64,000 nt of DNA from JACKJP01 sp050249695. Lineage in GTDB: Bacteria > Pseudomonadota > Alphaproteobacteria > Rhizobiales > Tepidamorphaceae. Shown piece after piece: positions 52,310 to 60,928 of the stretch. The stretch lies in the NCBI GenBank assembly GCA_050249695.1, contig JBFWQA010000003.1:186001-250000 (forward strand), in the 5' to 3' direction. The stretch's first letter is position 1, and every line of letters starts with the position of its first letter. A program made the translations under genes and the position numbers. The notes under the pieces are model-generated. The model was not told the origin of the DNA. It saw only the letters and a list, made by a program, of their open reading frames with translations, and did not search any database.

Positions 52310-52367
52310 GGGAGGAAGCTTGTATCACGCTTGCGCGCCGGCCAGAACCGGCGCGGCCCTCGATTGC

Positions 52368-53078
52368 TCAATCGGGTCGCAGGCCGTCGGCGCAATGGAC
52401 CGTGAGCACACGCCGGTTGATGCTGAACAGACGGGCGATCTCGGGCTTCTTGAGATTCACCTGGATATGCGGCCGCGTCACCCGGATGAACTGGGCGAGG
52501 TCTGCGAGCGTCATGTTCCAGCGATACCGCTGCGGGCCGCCCTCGAGCCTGAACTCCTCGTAGCTGATATAGTGCGCGATGAAGAGCTTCAGCCGGGTCA
52601 GGCTGCTCGTCTCGTTCATGTTTGCCACCATGTCGGTGAAGCCGAACAACGTCTTCACGGTATTGAGATGCAGCGCGTCGGCCGATGCCACGTCATCGAG
52701 AATGCGCATCGCCGGCGCTTTGGGAATGAAGAGCGCGCTGCCTTCGCTCAAGGCGAAGAGATTGAAATAGTTAACCTCCGCCACGCGCAGGGCTGTGGGC
52801 AGGCAATGACCGGGAAAGATCGGCGTCACGAGCCGCCCTTCGCCATCGCGCTGGAATTTGAGGCCGCTCAGGATTCCCTGGGTGACGATCCACAAGCCGG
52901 TGATCGGCTCGCCCGCGCAGTAGAGATAATCGCCCCTCTTGAAGACCCGCTGTTCGGCATGCTCCGCCAGCGCCGCGGCCTTGTCGACCGGCATCGAAGG
53001 AAGGTATCGCCGGATCGTCCTCAGCGATTCGGCGCTCCTGGTGCGCTCCGCGGCGATGGCTTCGGTCGCGTTCAGCAT
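52368..53078 (-). CDS. Crp/Fnr-type transcription regulator
   Basis: A 236-residue regulator with a cyclic-nucleotide-binding-like N-terminal barrel (FKRGDYLYCAGEPITGLWIVTQGILSG) and a C-terminal helix-turn-helix (TLADLAQFIRVTRPHIQVNLKKPEIARLF). It lacks the FNR N-terminal cysteine cluster, so it is not an iron-sulfur oxygen sensor. It sits between the DUF1638 and corrinoid-protein genes on the same strand and probably controls this locus. Confidence 0.86.
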   Translation of the reverse strand: MLNATEAIAAERTRSAESLRTIRRYLPSMPVDKAAALAEHAEQRVFKRGDYLYCAGEPITGLWIVTQGILSGLKFQRDGEGRLVTPIFPGHCLPTALRVAEVNYFNLFALSEGSALFIPKAPAMRILDDVASADALHLNTVKTLFGFTDMVANMNETSSLTRLKLFIAHYISYEEFRLEGGPQRYRWNMTLADLAQFIRVTRPHIQVNLKKPEIARLFSINRRVLTVHCADGLRPD

Positions 53079-53150
53079 GCCGGCACTATAGAGGGACGCG
53101 CGCGCATTGCCACAGGCCGCGCGCGCCGGTCAGCCGCACCGCATCGATGA

Positions 53151-53843
53151 TCACACGGCAATATTGTGCTTCCGTTTCATCAGCGACTTGGCGGTTTCCA
53201 CGGCGACCGCGGCGTCCCTGCAATAGGCGTCCGCGCCGATTGCCCTGCCGAACTCCTCGTTCAGGGGCGCGCCGCCGACCAGAACGATAATGTCCTCGCG
53301 AATGCCCCTCTGCTTCAGTTCGTCGATGACGACCTTCATGTAGGGCATCGTTGTCGTCAGCAGCGCCGACATGCCCAGAATGTCCGGCTGATGGGTTTCG
53401 ATGGCGGCCAGATAGTCCTCGACCGGATTGTTGATGCCGAGGTCGATCACCTCGAAACCCGCCCCCTCCATCATCATGCCGACCAAATTCTTGCCGATGT
53501 CGTGGATGTCGCCCTTGACGGTGCCGATGACCATCTTGCCCATCTTGGGCGCGCCGGTTTCGGTCAGCAGCGGCCGCAGGATCGCCATGCCCGCCTTCAT
53601 GGCATTCGCCGACAGCAGCACCTCCGGCACGAACAGGATACCGTCGCGAAAGTCTTCGCCGACGATCCGCATGCCTTCCACAAGCGCCTTGGTGAGGATG
53701 TCATAGGCGCTCCAGCCGCGTTCGAGGAAGATATTCGTACCCTCCTCGATTTCCTCCTTGAGCCCGTCGTAAAGATCGTCCTGCATCTGCTGGACGAGCG
53801 CCTCGTCGTCGAGTTCAGCCAGGATGATGTCGTCTTCGGACAT
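53151..53843 (-). CDS. Corrinoid-binding protein of a methyltransferase system
   Basis: A 230-residue methyl carrier. It has an N-terminal four-helix cap (residues ~10-90, with DGILFVPEVLLSANAMKAGM) and a cobalamin-binding Rossmann domain. The cobalt-ligating H114 is in KGDIHDIGKNLVG (DxHxxG), with SALLTT at 159-164 and VGGAPL at 189-194. The start at 53843 (MSEDDIIL) follows GAAGG. It would receive methyl groups from an unseen substrate methyltransferase and give them to the MtgA-like enzyme. Confidence 0.93.
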   Translation of the reverse strand: MSEDDIILAELDDEALVQQMQDDLYDGLKEEIEEGTNIFLERGWSAYDILTKALVEGMRIVGEDFRDGILFVPEVLLSANAMKAGMAILRPLLTETGAPKMGKMVIGTVKGDIHDIGKNLVGMMMEGAGFEVIDLGINNPVEDYLAAIETHQPDILGMSALLTTTMPYMKVVIDELKQRGIREDIIVLVGGAPLNEEFGRAIGADAYCRDAAVAVETAKSLMKRKHNIAV

Positions 53844-53927
53844 GGGAAATACCTTCACTTTACCTGTCTGCCGAGCGGGCTTGCCGGCGTTCCGCGCCGC
53901 ATCATTGCCAAGACTTTGGTCGAAAGA

Positions 53928-54857
53928 TCAAGGGGCGGACTGTCGCGTTCCGGTGTGCAGCCGGGCAAAGCGCCGCTCCAGTCGCGCATTCAGTTCGGCG
54001 CCGATGATGACGACGTAGGCGGAGACGTAGATCCACATCATGACGCCGAGAATGGTGCCCAGCGATCCGTAGGTGGCCCCGAAATTGGCAAAGTTCGCCA
54101 GATAGAACACGAACGTCGCCGAAGCCACCATCCAGGCAAGCGTCGCGATCGCCGATCCTGCCGACAGCCAGCGCAGGCTGCGCCGCGAGCGGTTCGGCCC
54201 CCAGCGGTAGAGCATTGTGATGGCGATGTTGATGACGATGAAAAGCAGCAGGGGTGAACCAATAGCGCCGATATAGCCCGGGACGCTTTCAAGCCCGAAC
54301 ACGGAGAGCACGATCGGCACCGCGACGAGCACGTTGACGATCAGCGTGCCGAAAAGTATGGCGCAGATCGTGAATACGAAACTGACGCCCAGAAGCCGCA
54401 GAAAGCCACGGGCTTCCGTATCGCCGTAGGCCTGATTGATGGCGCTGAAAAGTGCCCGCATGCCGTTGTTGGCGCTCCACAGGGAAAAAAGCGCTGACCC
54501 GACAACCGACAGGCCGAGAGCATCCCGCCTTGTCGAGATGATCCGCTCCAGCTGGTCGGTGACCAGTTCGAGGGCCGAAGGGGGAACGAAACCCGCCAGC
54601 AGGCCTACATGTTCCCTGATCGATGCCGGGTCCGCGATCAGCCCGTAAACCGATACGAAAACGACAAGCGCGGGTACAAGAGCAAGCATGACGTAGAAGG
54701 TGACGCCCGCCGCCGCCTGCCCGCTATGCGCGTTGAATACGCTGTCGGCGACGTCGCCGGCGATACCTCCGGTCGCCGCGTCCAATCGCCGCCAGCCGCG
54801 CACGAATAATCCGGATTCTCCCGCCTGACCGTTGTCTTCCGTTGCACGCTGCCCCAA
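53928..54857 (-). CDS. YihY/BrkB-family membrane protein
   Basis: A 309-residue protein with about six membrane helices: AGVTFYVMLALVPALVVFVSVYG, the SLWSANNGMRALFSAINQAYG signature and YGSLGTILGVMMWIYVSAYVVIIGAELNARLER near the end. The family was once called ribonuclease BN by mistake; its role is unknown. The start is a TTG at 54857 behind GGAGGAGAGG. It is divergent from a small stress-type gene. Confidence 0.85.
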   Translation of the reverse strand: MGQRATEDNGQAGESGLFVRGWRRLDAATGGIAGDVADSVFNAHSGQAAAGVTFYVMLALVPALVVFVSVYGLIADPASIREHVGLLAGFVPPSALELVTDQLERIISTRRDALGLSVVGSALFSLWSANNGMRALFSAINQAYGDTEARGFLRLLGVSFVFTICAILFGTLIVNVLVAVPIVLSVFGLESVPGYIGAIGSPLLLFIVINIAITMLYRWGPNRSRRSLRWLSAGSAIATLAWMVASATFVFYLANFANFGATYGSLGTILGVMMWIYVSAYVVIIGAELNARLERRFARLHTGTRQSAP

Positions 54858-54955
54858 AGACCTCTCCTCCCTGCTCTCGCAGCGGATACCCGTGCGGACG
54901 CGGTAACCTCTCCCAAAACCCTGCGGGGGAAAAGCGTCATCGCCTCCCGGCATGG

Positions 54956-54981
54956 GGAACGCGCGGGCGCCTTTGAACGTT
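54956..54981 (+). promoter_or_regulatory. EcfG-type general-stress promoter
   Basis: GGAAC at 54956-54960, 17 bases, then CGTT at 54978-54981, matching the alphaproteobacterial EcfG (SigT-like) consensus GGAAC-N16/17-CGTT exactly. It lies 54 bases before the start codon of the small SFPASDPP protein gene. Confidence 0.82.
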
Positions 54982-55035
54982 TCGAGAAAAGTGGATGGCG
55001 CTGTGCCAGAGCAGTGCCGAAAGGAGAGCCTCACA

Positions 55036-55320
55036 ATGCCCGATGAACCCAGCATTTCCGTACCCCGGCAGGACAATGTCGGCCCTGAGCTCGGCGCCAG
55101 GCCACTCGCGGCGCAGGCCGCACGAGAAACCGTGCGCAACAGTCTCGATCATCTCAAGCACAAACGAGAAGAAAGCGTAGACGGTAAGAAGCGGTCCGAC
55201 GAGGACAAGACAAAGCCTGAGCACAGGAAGGATCGCGAGGAAGAGGCTGAACTGGAAGAGGGGCTTGAGGAATCGTTTCCCGCAAGTGATCCTCCTGCGA
55301 GCACCAATCCGACGCGCTGA
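55036..55320 (+). CDS. Small acidic stress protein with an SFPASDPP tail
   Basis: A 94-residue, highly charged, probably disordered protein ending EEGLEESFPASDPPAS then TNPTR. From memory this tail motif is common in small alphaproteobacterial proteins, often encoded near stress genes. Its start codon follows AAGGAGAG. It lies behind an EcfG-type promoter, so general-stress expression is expected. Molecular function is unknown. Confidence 0.82.
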   Translation: MPDEPSISVPRQDNVGPELGARPLAAQAARETVRNSLDHLKHKREESVDGKKRSDEDKTKPEHRKDREEEAELEEGLEESFPASDPPASTNPTR

Positions 55321-55376
55321 TGGACAGCGGGCGAATTGCCTTTTCCGCACGCGGCAGAATTCGCTAACGTGTCCTC

Positions 55377-55727
55377 ATGTCCGTAAGACCGCCTTCAGCC
55401 ATGCGTGCCGCGCCTGCCGGAAGTGGAAAGGGCCATTCGTCCTTTGCCGCGGTTGAGCACGAGCTGTTCACCGAGCAGGCGGGTACGCTCATTCGGATCA
55501 CCCGGCGGTTCGAAGCCGCACTTGAAGCGCTAAAGCAATGCAGCGATGACGATCCGGCGCGACAGCGACGCACGCGCGAGGCGGCTCATGCCTTGTGGGT
55601 GCTGGTTGTTCAGCGGGACTGTCTGGGTCTTCCCGGAACGGCGAGGCTGATCGCGGACTACGATGTCCCCGCCGAGGTTCGCATCCTATCCGGGGTTGCT
55701 ATTCCGCTGCGCCGGCGGCACCGGTGA
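55377..55727 (+). CDS. DUF6665-like small protein
   Basis: A 116-residue protein with a helical core (FAAVEHELFTEQAGTLIRITRRFEAALEALKQC) and the ALWVLVVQRDCLGLPG-x-ADYDVPAEV pattern near the C-terminus, which matches DUF6665 proteins. Function is unknown. Its 3' end overlaps the opgH stop by 29 bases on the other strand. The ribosome-binding site is weak, and an internal ATG at codon 9 is possible. Confidence 0.72.
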   Translation: MSVRPPSAMRAAPAGSGKGHSSFAAVEHELFTEQAGTLIRITRRFEAALEALKQCSDDDPARQRRTREAAHALWVLVVQRDCLGLPGTARLIADYDVPAEVRILSGVAIPLRRRHR

Positions 55728-57873
55728 ATCCGGCGACGGCATTCTCGGCAGTCCTGGACGGGGCGCCCCCCAGCAAAGGCTGCATCAGATCCACAAGGGC
55801 CGGATCTCGAACGATCGCCATGCGCTCCTCTGGCGTCAACCACGCGCGCAATTCCTCCAGATCGGTTGCCTCCACGATCTTACGGGCCGCGGTGAGGCGC
55901 GGTGTGTCAGGGCGCCCTCGGGGCATCGGTGCGGGCTTGCCGAGGGCTGCAAAATGTTCATGGCGCGCGGACGGATCGGTCGCGAGCTGATCGAGCACAT
56001 CGCCCTCGTACCCTGATGCGTATGATTCAAGGAGCGCATCGCGTTCCCTTGCAATCGCCGGCGGATCGATTTCCGCCGGGCTGAGCAGGAATCCCCCACG
56101 CGTGAACAGCTTCCCGGCACGCCGGCTACCCGACCAGCGGCTCAGCGGGATGGAAATGATGAGACCGACCGTGACCGGCGCAAGCCATGCCGCCAGCGGC
56201 GGCGCGAGGAGCAGAGCGGCCGCGGCACCCACGACACCCGCCATCATGTGCATCCTGTGGTGACGGACTGCCTCTCCCCAGCGTGTTTCGCCTTCGTCCC
56301 GCCGCTGCGCATTCCAACCCGAGTCGCGCCCGCGCAGGATGTCCCAGATGTGCCGGCACTGGATCAGCATAAGCACGGGGGCGTACAGCGCTGACAGGAC
56401 CACTTCGACGATGAAGCCGGCGATAAGCGGGGCGGTTCCCCCAAAGGCACGTCGACGGGACCCGTCGAACAAGGCTATCAGCAGCGACAGTATCTTCGGC
56501 AGGAAGAGAACGCCCATCGACACCACGAAAACGGCCAGCATGCGCTCTGAATCGAAGCGTGGCCATGTCGGAAAAAGCTGGAACTCGTCGGAGAAATATT
56601 CCGGCCGCACAAGGATGGCCTGCGCCGCCAGCAAAGCACCGATGATGATCAGCACAAGCCAGAGAACGGCGCTGGCATAGCTCAATATACCGATCGCGAA
56701 ATGCAGCCTGCTCGCGGGATGCAGCCCAGCCGCGCCGATGATCCGGCTATGCTGAATATTGCCCTGCGCCCAGCGTCTGTCGCGGATCGCGATATCGCTG
56801 AGCGAGGGAGGCGCGGCCTCGAACGACCCGTCCAGATCGCTCGCCATCGCCACCTTCCAGCCCGCGCGCCGGATGAGCGCCGCTTCGACGAAATCGTGGC
56901 TGAGCACGTGCCCGCCGAACGGACGGCGCCGCGACAGTTCGGGAAGTCCGCAGCTTTCGGCAAACGCCAAACAGCGGATCGCCGCGTTGTGCCCCCAATA
57001 GTTGCCGTCATTGCCCTGCCACAGGCCGTAGCCGCGCGCGATCAGGGGGCCATAGAGACTGCCGGCGAATTGCTGCAGCCGCGCGAACAGGGTGCGCGCA
57101 CCGATCAGCGCCGGAACGCTCTGCAGAATGCCGAGCCGCGGGTCCCCGTCCATCCTGCGGACCAGAGCGATGAGCGTTTCCGGCGTCATCAGGCTGTCGG
57201 CGTCAAGCACGACCATCATTTCGTAGCGACCGCCCCAGCGCTCCAGGAATTCGCGCACATTGCCGGCCTTCTTACCGGTGTTGAGCGGCCGGTGGCGGTA
57301 CCATACCGCCAGTTCGGCGCCCAGCGCGCGCGACAGCCGCATCGCGGCCTGCGTCTCGCGCGCGAGGATGTCGGCGGAGCGGGTATCGGAGAGAATGAAA
57401 ATCTCGAAACGCTGACCCTGTCCGGCCGCGGCAAGTCCGTGGCCCATCGCCTCCAGCGCCGCGCAGACCCGCTGCGGATCCTCGTTGTAGACCGGCATGA
57501 CCAGCGCGACCTTGCCGCCGCCTGCGAGGCTTTCGCCCGCTTGAACCCGCCGTCCGGCGAACAGGCCGGCGATCGCTGAAACCGCCGAGAAGACGACCCA
57601 GGCGAAGGTCAGGACGAAGAGCAGGACGAACAACGCCTCCAGCGTCGTCACGCCGCCCAGCGAGACGACCTTGATCATCTGATAGAGACCGATGGCGGTG
57701 GCCAGCGCCGTCGCCGTCGCGATCAGGAAACGCTGCCAGAAAACCACCGGCGCATTGAGCTTTTCCAGGGGCCTCGGCGCATGCCTGAAATTCTGGTCAG
57801 GCATGGCAAGGGGCGCGGGCGGCGGCTGCAGCCCCGCGTCGGCTTGCGTTTCCAGCCTGACTATGCGGTCCAT
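55699..57873 (-). CDS. opgH: Glucan biosynthesis glucosyltransferase OpgH
   Basis: An inner-membrane glucosyltransferase that builds the linear backbone of osmoregulated periplasmic glucans from UDP-glucose. It has 724 residues. Catalytic features: LVMPVYNEDPQRV, VVLDADSLMTPETL (DxD), the acceptor/RW segment DRRWAQGN, flanked by about six membrane helices. It overlaps opgG by 13 bases. The short start MDRIVRLE follows the opgG overlap. Confidence 0.93.
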   Translation of the reverse strand: MDRIVRLETQADAGLQPPPAPLAMPDQNFRHAPRPLEKLNAPVVFWQRFLIATATALATAIGLYQMIKVVSLGGVTTLEALFVLLFVLTFAWVVFSAVSAIAGLFAGRRVQAGESLAGGGKVALVMPVYNEDPQRVCAALEAMGHGLAAAGQGQRFEIFILSDTRSADILARETQAAMRLSRALGAELAVWYRHRPLNTGKKAGNVREFLERWGGRYEMMVVLDADSLMTPETLIALVRRMDGDPRLGILQSVPALIGARTLFARLQQFAGSLYGPLIARGYGLWQGNDGNYWGHNAAIRCLAFAESCGLPELSRRRPFGGHVLSHDFVEAALIRRAGWKVAMASDLDGSFEAAPPSLSDIAIRDRRWAQGNIQHSRIIGAAGLHPASRLHFAIGILSYASAVLWLVLIIIGALLAAQAILVRPEYFSDEFQLFPTWPRFDSERMLAVFVVSMGVLFLPKILSLLIALFDGSRRRAFGGTAPLIAGFIVEVVLSALYAPVLMLIQCRHIWDILRGRDSGWNAQRRDEGETRWGEAVRHHRMHMMAGVVGAAAALLLAPPLAAWLAPVTVGLIISIPLSRWSGSRRAGKLFTRGGFLLSPAEIDPPAIARERDALLESYASGYEGDVLDQLATDPSARHEHFAALGKPAPMPRGRPDTPRLTAARKIVEATDLEELRAWLTPEERMAIVRDPALVDLMQPLLGGAPSRTAENAVAGFTGAAGAAE

Positions 57874-59393
57874 CGGTAAATCCAGGTTTCGGTCAACGGC
57901 CGGTCGCCGACCACCACGCGTAGCCGAAACTCCACGAGTTCGGCTCCCTGCGGATCGAATTCGAAGCTGGCGCGTATGCCGCCTGCGAACGGATTGGGTT
58001 GCAGGTTCTGACGGGATACAACCCCTGCGGAGTTCGTCAGTTCCACCGTGGCGCCGGGCTCAATGGTCGCACCCTCGAAGTCGATGACGGCCATTTCGCG
58101 ATCCTGGTTGAAATTCCGCCCCATGCGCGTTGCGGCAACCACGCCGATTCCGTCGGCGGCGGGCCCCTGCCCCCAGCGCAGCCGATAGGTGAATTGCAGC
58201 GGTCCTTCGGCGGTGACCGGCCGCGCCGGCCGCCAGTAGGCCACGATGTTGTCATGGACTTCGCGATCGGTCGGAATCTCCACCAGAACGACCGATCCCT
58301 CCCCCCAGTCGCCGACAGGCTCCACCCAAAGGCTCGGGCGAAGATCATAGCGCGCCTCGAGATCCTGGAAGTCGGCGAAGTTATGCCGACGCTGGATCAG
58401 CCCAAAGCCCTGCGGCCCGCGGTCGACGAAAGCCGAAATCTGCAGCAGTTCGGGATTGGCGAGCGGCCTCCACAACCGTTCCCCGGCCCAGTTTATCATC
58501 AGCAGCCCGTCGGAATCATGAACCGCGTTACGCCAGTCATCGAAGCGGTCGCGATTGGTGCTGTCATACATGAACATCGAGGTCAGCGGAGCAAGACCGA
58601 TATTCTCGATGGGTTTGCGGGCGAAAATTGTTGCCTCGACGTCCATGACCGTCTCGTCGCCTGCCCGGACGGTGAACCGGTAGGCGCCCGTCGCCGACTC
58701 GCTTTGGAGCAATGCATGGACCACGAACACGCGGGCGCCCGGCGCCGGACGCTCCAGATAGAAGCGCGTGAACGCCGGAAACTCTTCTCCCCCGGGGGAC
58801 GCCGTCCCGATCGCCAGACCGCGCGCCGACAGGCCATATTGCTGCCCTTTGCCGACCGCGCGGAAATAGCTTGCCCCCTGAAAAACGAGGAATTCGTCCC
58901 ATATGTCGGCATTGTTGATAGGCCGGCGTACCCGAAAGCCGGAGAACGGAATATCCTGATCCTGCGGTATCGCCGGCACTTCCGGACCGTAATCGAACAT
59001 GTCGGGAGAGAAGTGAATGCGCGTTGCCGTCCCGCCGTCGACGACGTACATCAGGACCGGAATCTTGTAGTAAAAGCCGGCATGGAACAGGTCGATCGTG
59101 TAGCCGCGACCTTCATCCTTCCAGAGCGCCGCTTCGGGCCTGAAGCGGATGGCGCGATACTGGTCGTAGGTCAGCGAGGGAAGCGGTTCCGGAAGGCCGG
59201 CCTCCAGCGGCTTGAATTCCTCCGTTGCCAGCTTGCGCGCCAGTTCCATCAGCCACTGGCGGTCAAACGGCCTTCCCTCTTCGGCCGCCTGCGCCGCGCC
59301 GACGAACCCCAGCCCGCTCTCGGCAAGCTGCCGGACAAACGGAATGAGGGCGGTGGCGGCGGCCCCGCCAGCGAAAAAGTCGCGGCGATTCAT
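57861..59393 (-). CDS. opgG: Glucan biosynthesis protein OpgG/OpgD family, Tat-exported
   Basis: A 510-residue periplasmic beta-sandwich protein that helps make or branch osmoregulated periplasmic glucans. The signal peptide MNRRDFFAGGAAATALIPF has a twin-arginine motif, which is more like E. coli OpgD than Sec-exported OpgG. Family segments: FKPLEAGLPEPLPSLTYDQYRAIRF, IWDEFLVFQGASYFRAVGKGQQYGLSARGLAI and the FGLIQRRHNFADFQDLEARYDLRPS stretch. The start at 59393 has CAGGGAGAATCC in front. Confidence 0.93.
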   Translation of the reverse strand: MNRRDFFAGGAAATALIPFVRQLAESGLGFVGAAQAAEEGRPFDRQWLMELARKLATEEFKPLEAGLPEPLPSLTYDQYRAIRFRPEAALWKDEGRGYTIDLFHAGFYYKIPVLMYVVDGGTATRIHFSPDMFDYGPEVPAIPQDQDIPFSGFRVRRPINNADIWDEFLVFQGASYFRAVGKGQQYGLSARGLAIGTASPGGEEFPAFTRFYLERPAPGARVFVVHALLQSESATGAYRFTVRAGDETVMDVEATIFARKPIENIGLAPLTSMFMYDSTNRDRFDDWRNAVHDSDGLLMINWAGERLWRPLANPELLQISAFVDRGPQGFGLIQRRHNFADFQDLEARYDLRPSLWVEPVGDWGEGSVVLVEIPTDREVHDNIVAYWRPARPVTAEGPLQFTYRLRWGQGPAADGIGVVAATRMGRNFNQDREMAVIDFEGATIEPGATVELTNSAGVVSRQNLQPNPFAGGIRASFEFDPQGAELVEFRLRVVVGDRPLTETWIYRWTA

Positions 59394-59758
59394 GGATTCT
59401 CCCTGCCCTGCAGGCCGTGACCGGCCGTGGCTGGGCACCTACATGACGGTGTGAACCCGGCCAAAATATGACAGTCCGAACCGGCTGGCGGCGCGAGCCG
59501 TCGGTCGCAATCTTCCGCTCGCCGCGGACCCGTTGGAAACCGCAGATAGTTCAGTGCCGTCGCCTCTGTTCCCGAGCCGCCCGGCAACCGACCGGGCGCC
59601 GCCAAAGAAAAGGGCCGCAGGACCAAAGCCCTGCGCCCCCTTGCCGGCGATGAATTCATCATAAAGCCGACCTGTTCGTCCAATGCAATTTATGCAGCGC
59701 AGGAAAAATGCCATGCAACGGGTGCATTGCAAAGGGGGTAGCGCGGCGCCGGCACGGC
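59394..59758. other. Intergenic region between opgG and the M42 peptidase gene
   Basis: A 365-base gap with no convincing gene. It carries a leftward terminator (59604-59639) that ends the osmolyte operon and must hold the opgG promoter between 59394 and about 59600. A further GC inverted repeat, GCCCGG/CCGGGC, lies near 59578-59597. Confidence 0.6.
59604..59639 (-). terminator. Rho-independent terminator of the osmolyte operon
   Basis: Read leftward, GGGGCGCAGG, an eight-base loop and CCTGCGGCCC form a stem with a bulge, followed by TTTTCTTT. It lies ~120 bases beyond the M42 peptidase stop and separates that operon from opgG. Confidence 0.75.
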
Positions 59759-60928
59759 TTACGATCCCTCCAGTTCCTCGCTGGTCGAGTCCGGACTGAG
59801 ATCCTGCACCGCGTTGCGGGTCGGCTGCCGGGTGAAGCCGTGGATATCGCCAAGGTCGCGCATGTCGCGTTTGATCTCGACCGGGCTCTGGACAAACGCC
59901 GTGATCAGTTCCGACAGCGAGCGCAGCGCATGAAGGTGAATGCGCTCGTAGCCGTGCGACGCGTCGACCCCGAAGGTGATCAGCGCCGTGCGTACATCCG
60001 CCCCCGCCTCGATGGCGCTCGCCGAATCCGAGCGGTAGTAGCGGAAGACGTCCTTCTGATGCCGGATGTCGTTTGCCCGGCATAGATCCACCAGCTTCTT
60101 GGTCAGATGATAGTCGAAGGGCCCGGTCTGATCGCCCATGGAGATCGTCACGCCGAACTCGTCGGAATTCTGCCCGGGCGCCGTCGTTCCGTTGTCGATG
60201 GTGATCATCGAAACGACGTCCGGGCTGAGGACCGACGAAGCCCCGACACCGACTTCCTCGGCGATCGTGAACAGCCAGTGGATATCGACCGGCGTCCGGG
60301 CGTCCTCGTCCTGCATCGCCTTGAGCGCCGCCAGCATCACGGCGACGCCGGCCTTGTTGTCGAGATGGCGCGAGTTGATGAATCCGTTGCTCAGAAACTC
60401 CGGCTGCGGATCGACCGCGACGATATCGCCGACGTCGATGCCGAGCCTTTCCAGATCGGCCTTGTCGCGCGCCAGGGCATCGACGCGGATCTCGACATTG
60501 CCCCAGCTCACCGGCTGTTCATCGACCTCTTCGTTGAACGTATGCCCGGAAGCCTTCAAGGGCAGGATCGTGCCGCGATAGCCGCCCTTCTCCGTGAAGA
60601 TCGTCACCCGCGCGCCTTCGGCAAACCGCGAAGACCAGTGCCCGATCGGCACCACCGCGAGACGCCCGTTTTCCTTCAGCAGCTTGACCTGCGCGCCCAG
60701 CGTATCGACATGGGAGACGACGGCGCGAGCGCCGACATGCTCCTTCCTGCCGGGTCTGACCGCGCGGATCGCGCCACGCCGCGTCAGCTCCGGCACGAGG
60801 CCGAGCGTCGATATTTCGGCGGACACAAATCGCACGATCGTGTCGGTGTAGCCCGTGGGACTGGGGATCTCGAGCAGCTTGCGCAGTACCTGCTGCAGAT
60901 ATTCAGCATCAATGGCCAGTCGTGTCAT
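59759..60928 (-). CDS. M42-family peptidase of the NAGGN osmolyte system
   Basis: A 389-residue dinuclear metallopeptidase (M42 glutamyl aminopeptidase/endoglucanase family). Metal and catalytic residues: H73/D75 in SHVDTLG, D in RHLDNKAG, E in IAEEVGVGAS and D in ITIDNGT. Genes of this type directly follow ngg in NAGGN clusters, so it is likely to turn over the osmolyte or its precursor. Its ATG follows the ngg stop with no gap (TGAATG). Confidence 0.92.
   Translation of the reverse strand: MTRLAIDAEYLQQVLRKLLEIPSPTGYTDTIVRFVSAEISTLGLVPELTRRGAIRAVRPGRKEHVGARAVVSHVDTLGAQVKLLKENGRLAVVPIGHWSSRFAEGARVTIFTEKGGYRGTILPLKASGHTFNEEVDEQPVSWGNVEIRVDALARDKADLERLGIDVGDIVAVDPQPEFLSNGFINSRHLDNKAGVAVMLAALKAMQDEDARTPVDIHWLFTIAEEVGVGASSVLSPDVVSMITIDNGTTAPGQNSDEFGVTISMGDQTGPFDYHLTKKLVDLCRANDIRHQKDVFRYYRSDSASAIEAGADVRTALITFGVDASHGYERIHLHALRSLSELITAFVQSPVEIKRDMRDLGDIHGFTRQPTRNAVQDLSPDSTSEELEGS

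Noticed and set aside
52771..52785. GTTAAC-containing CtrA-like sequence
   Set aside because: It lies inside the Crp/Fnr coding region and lacks the second TTAA half-site at the right distance.
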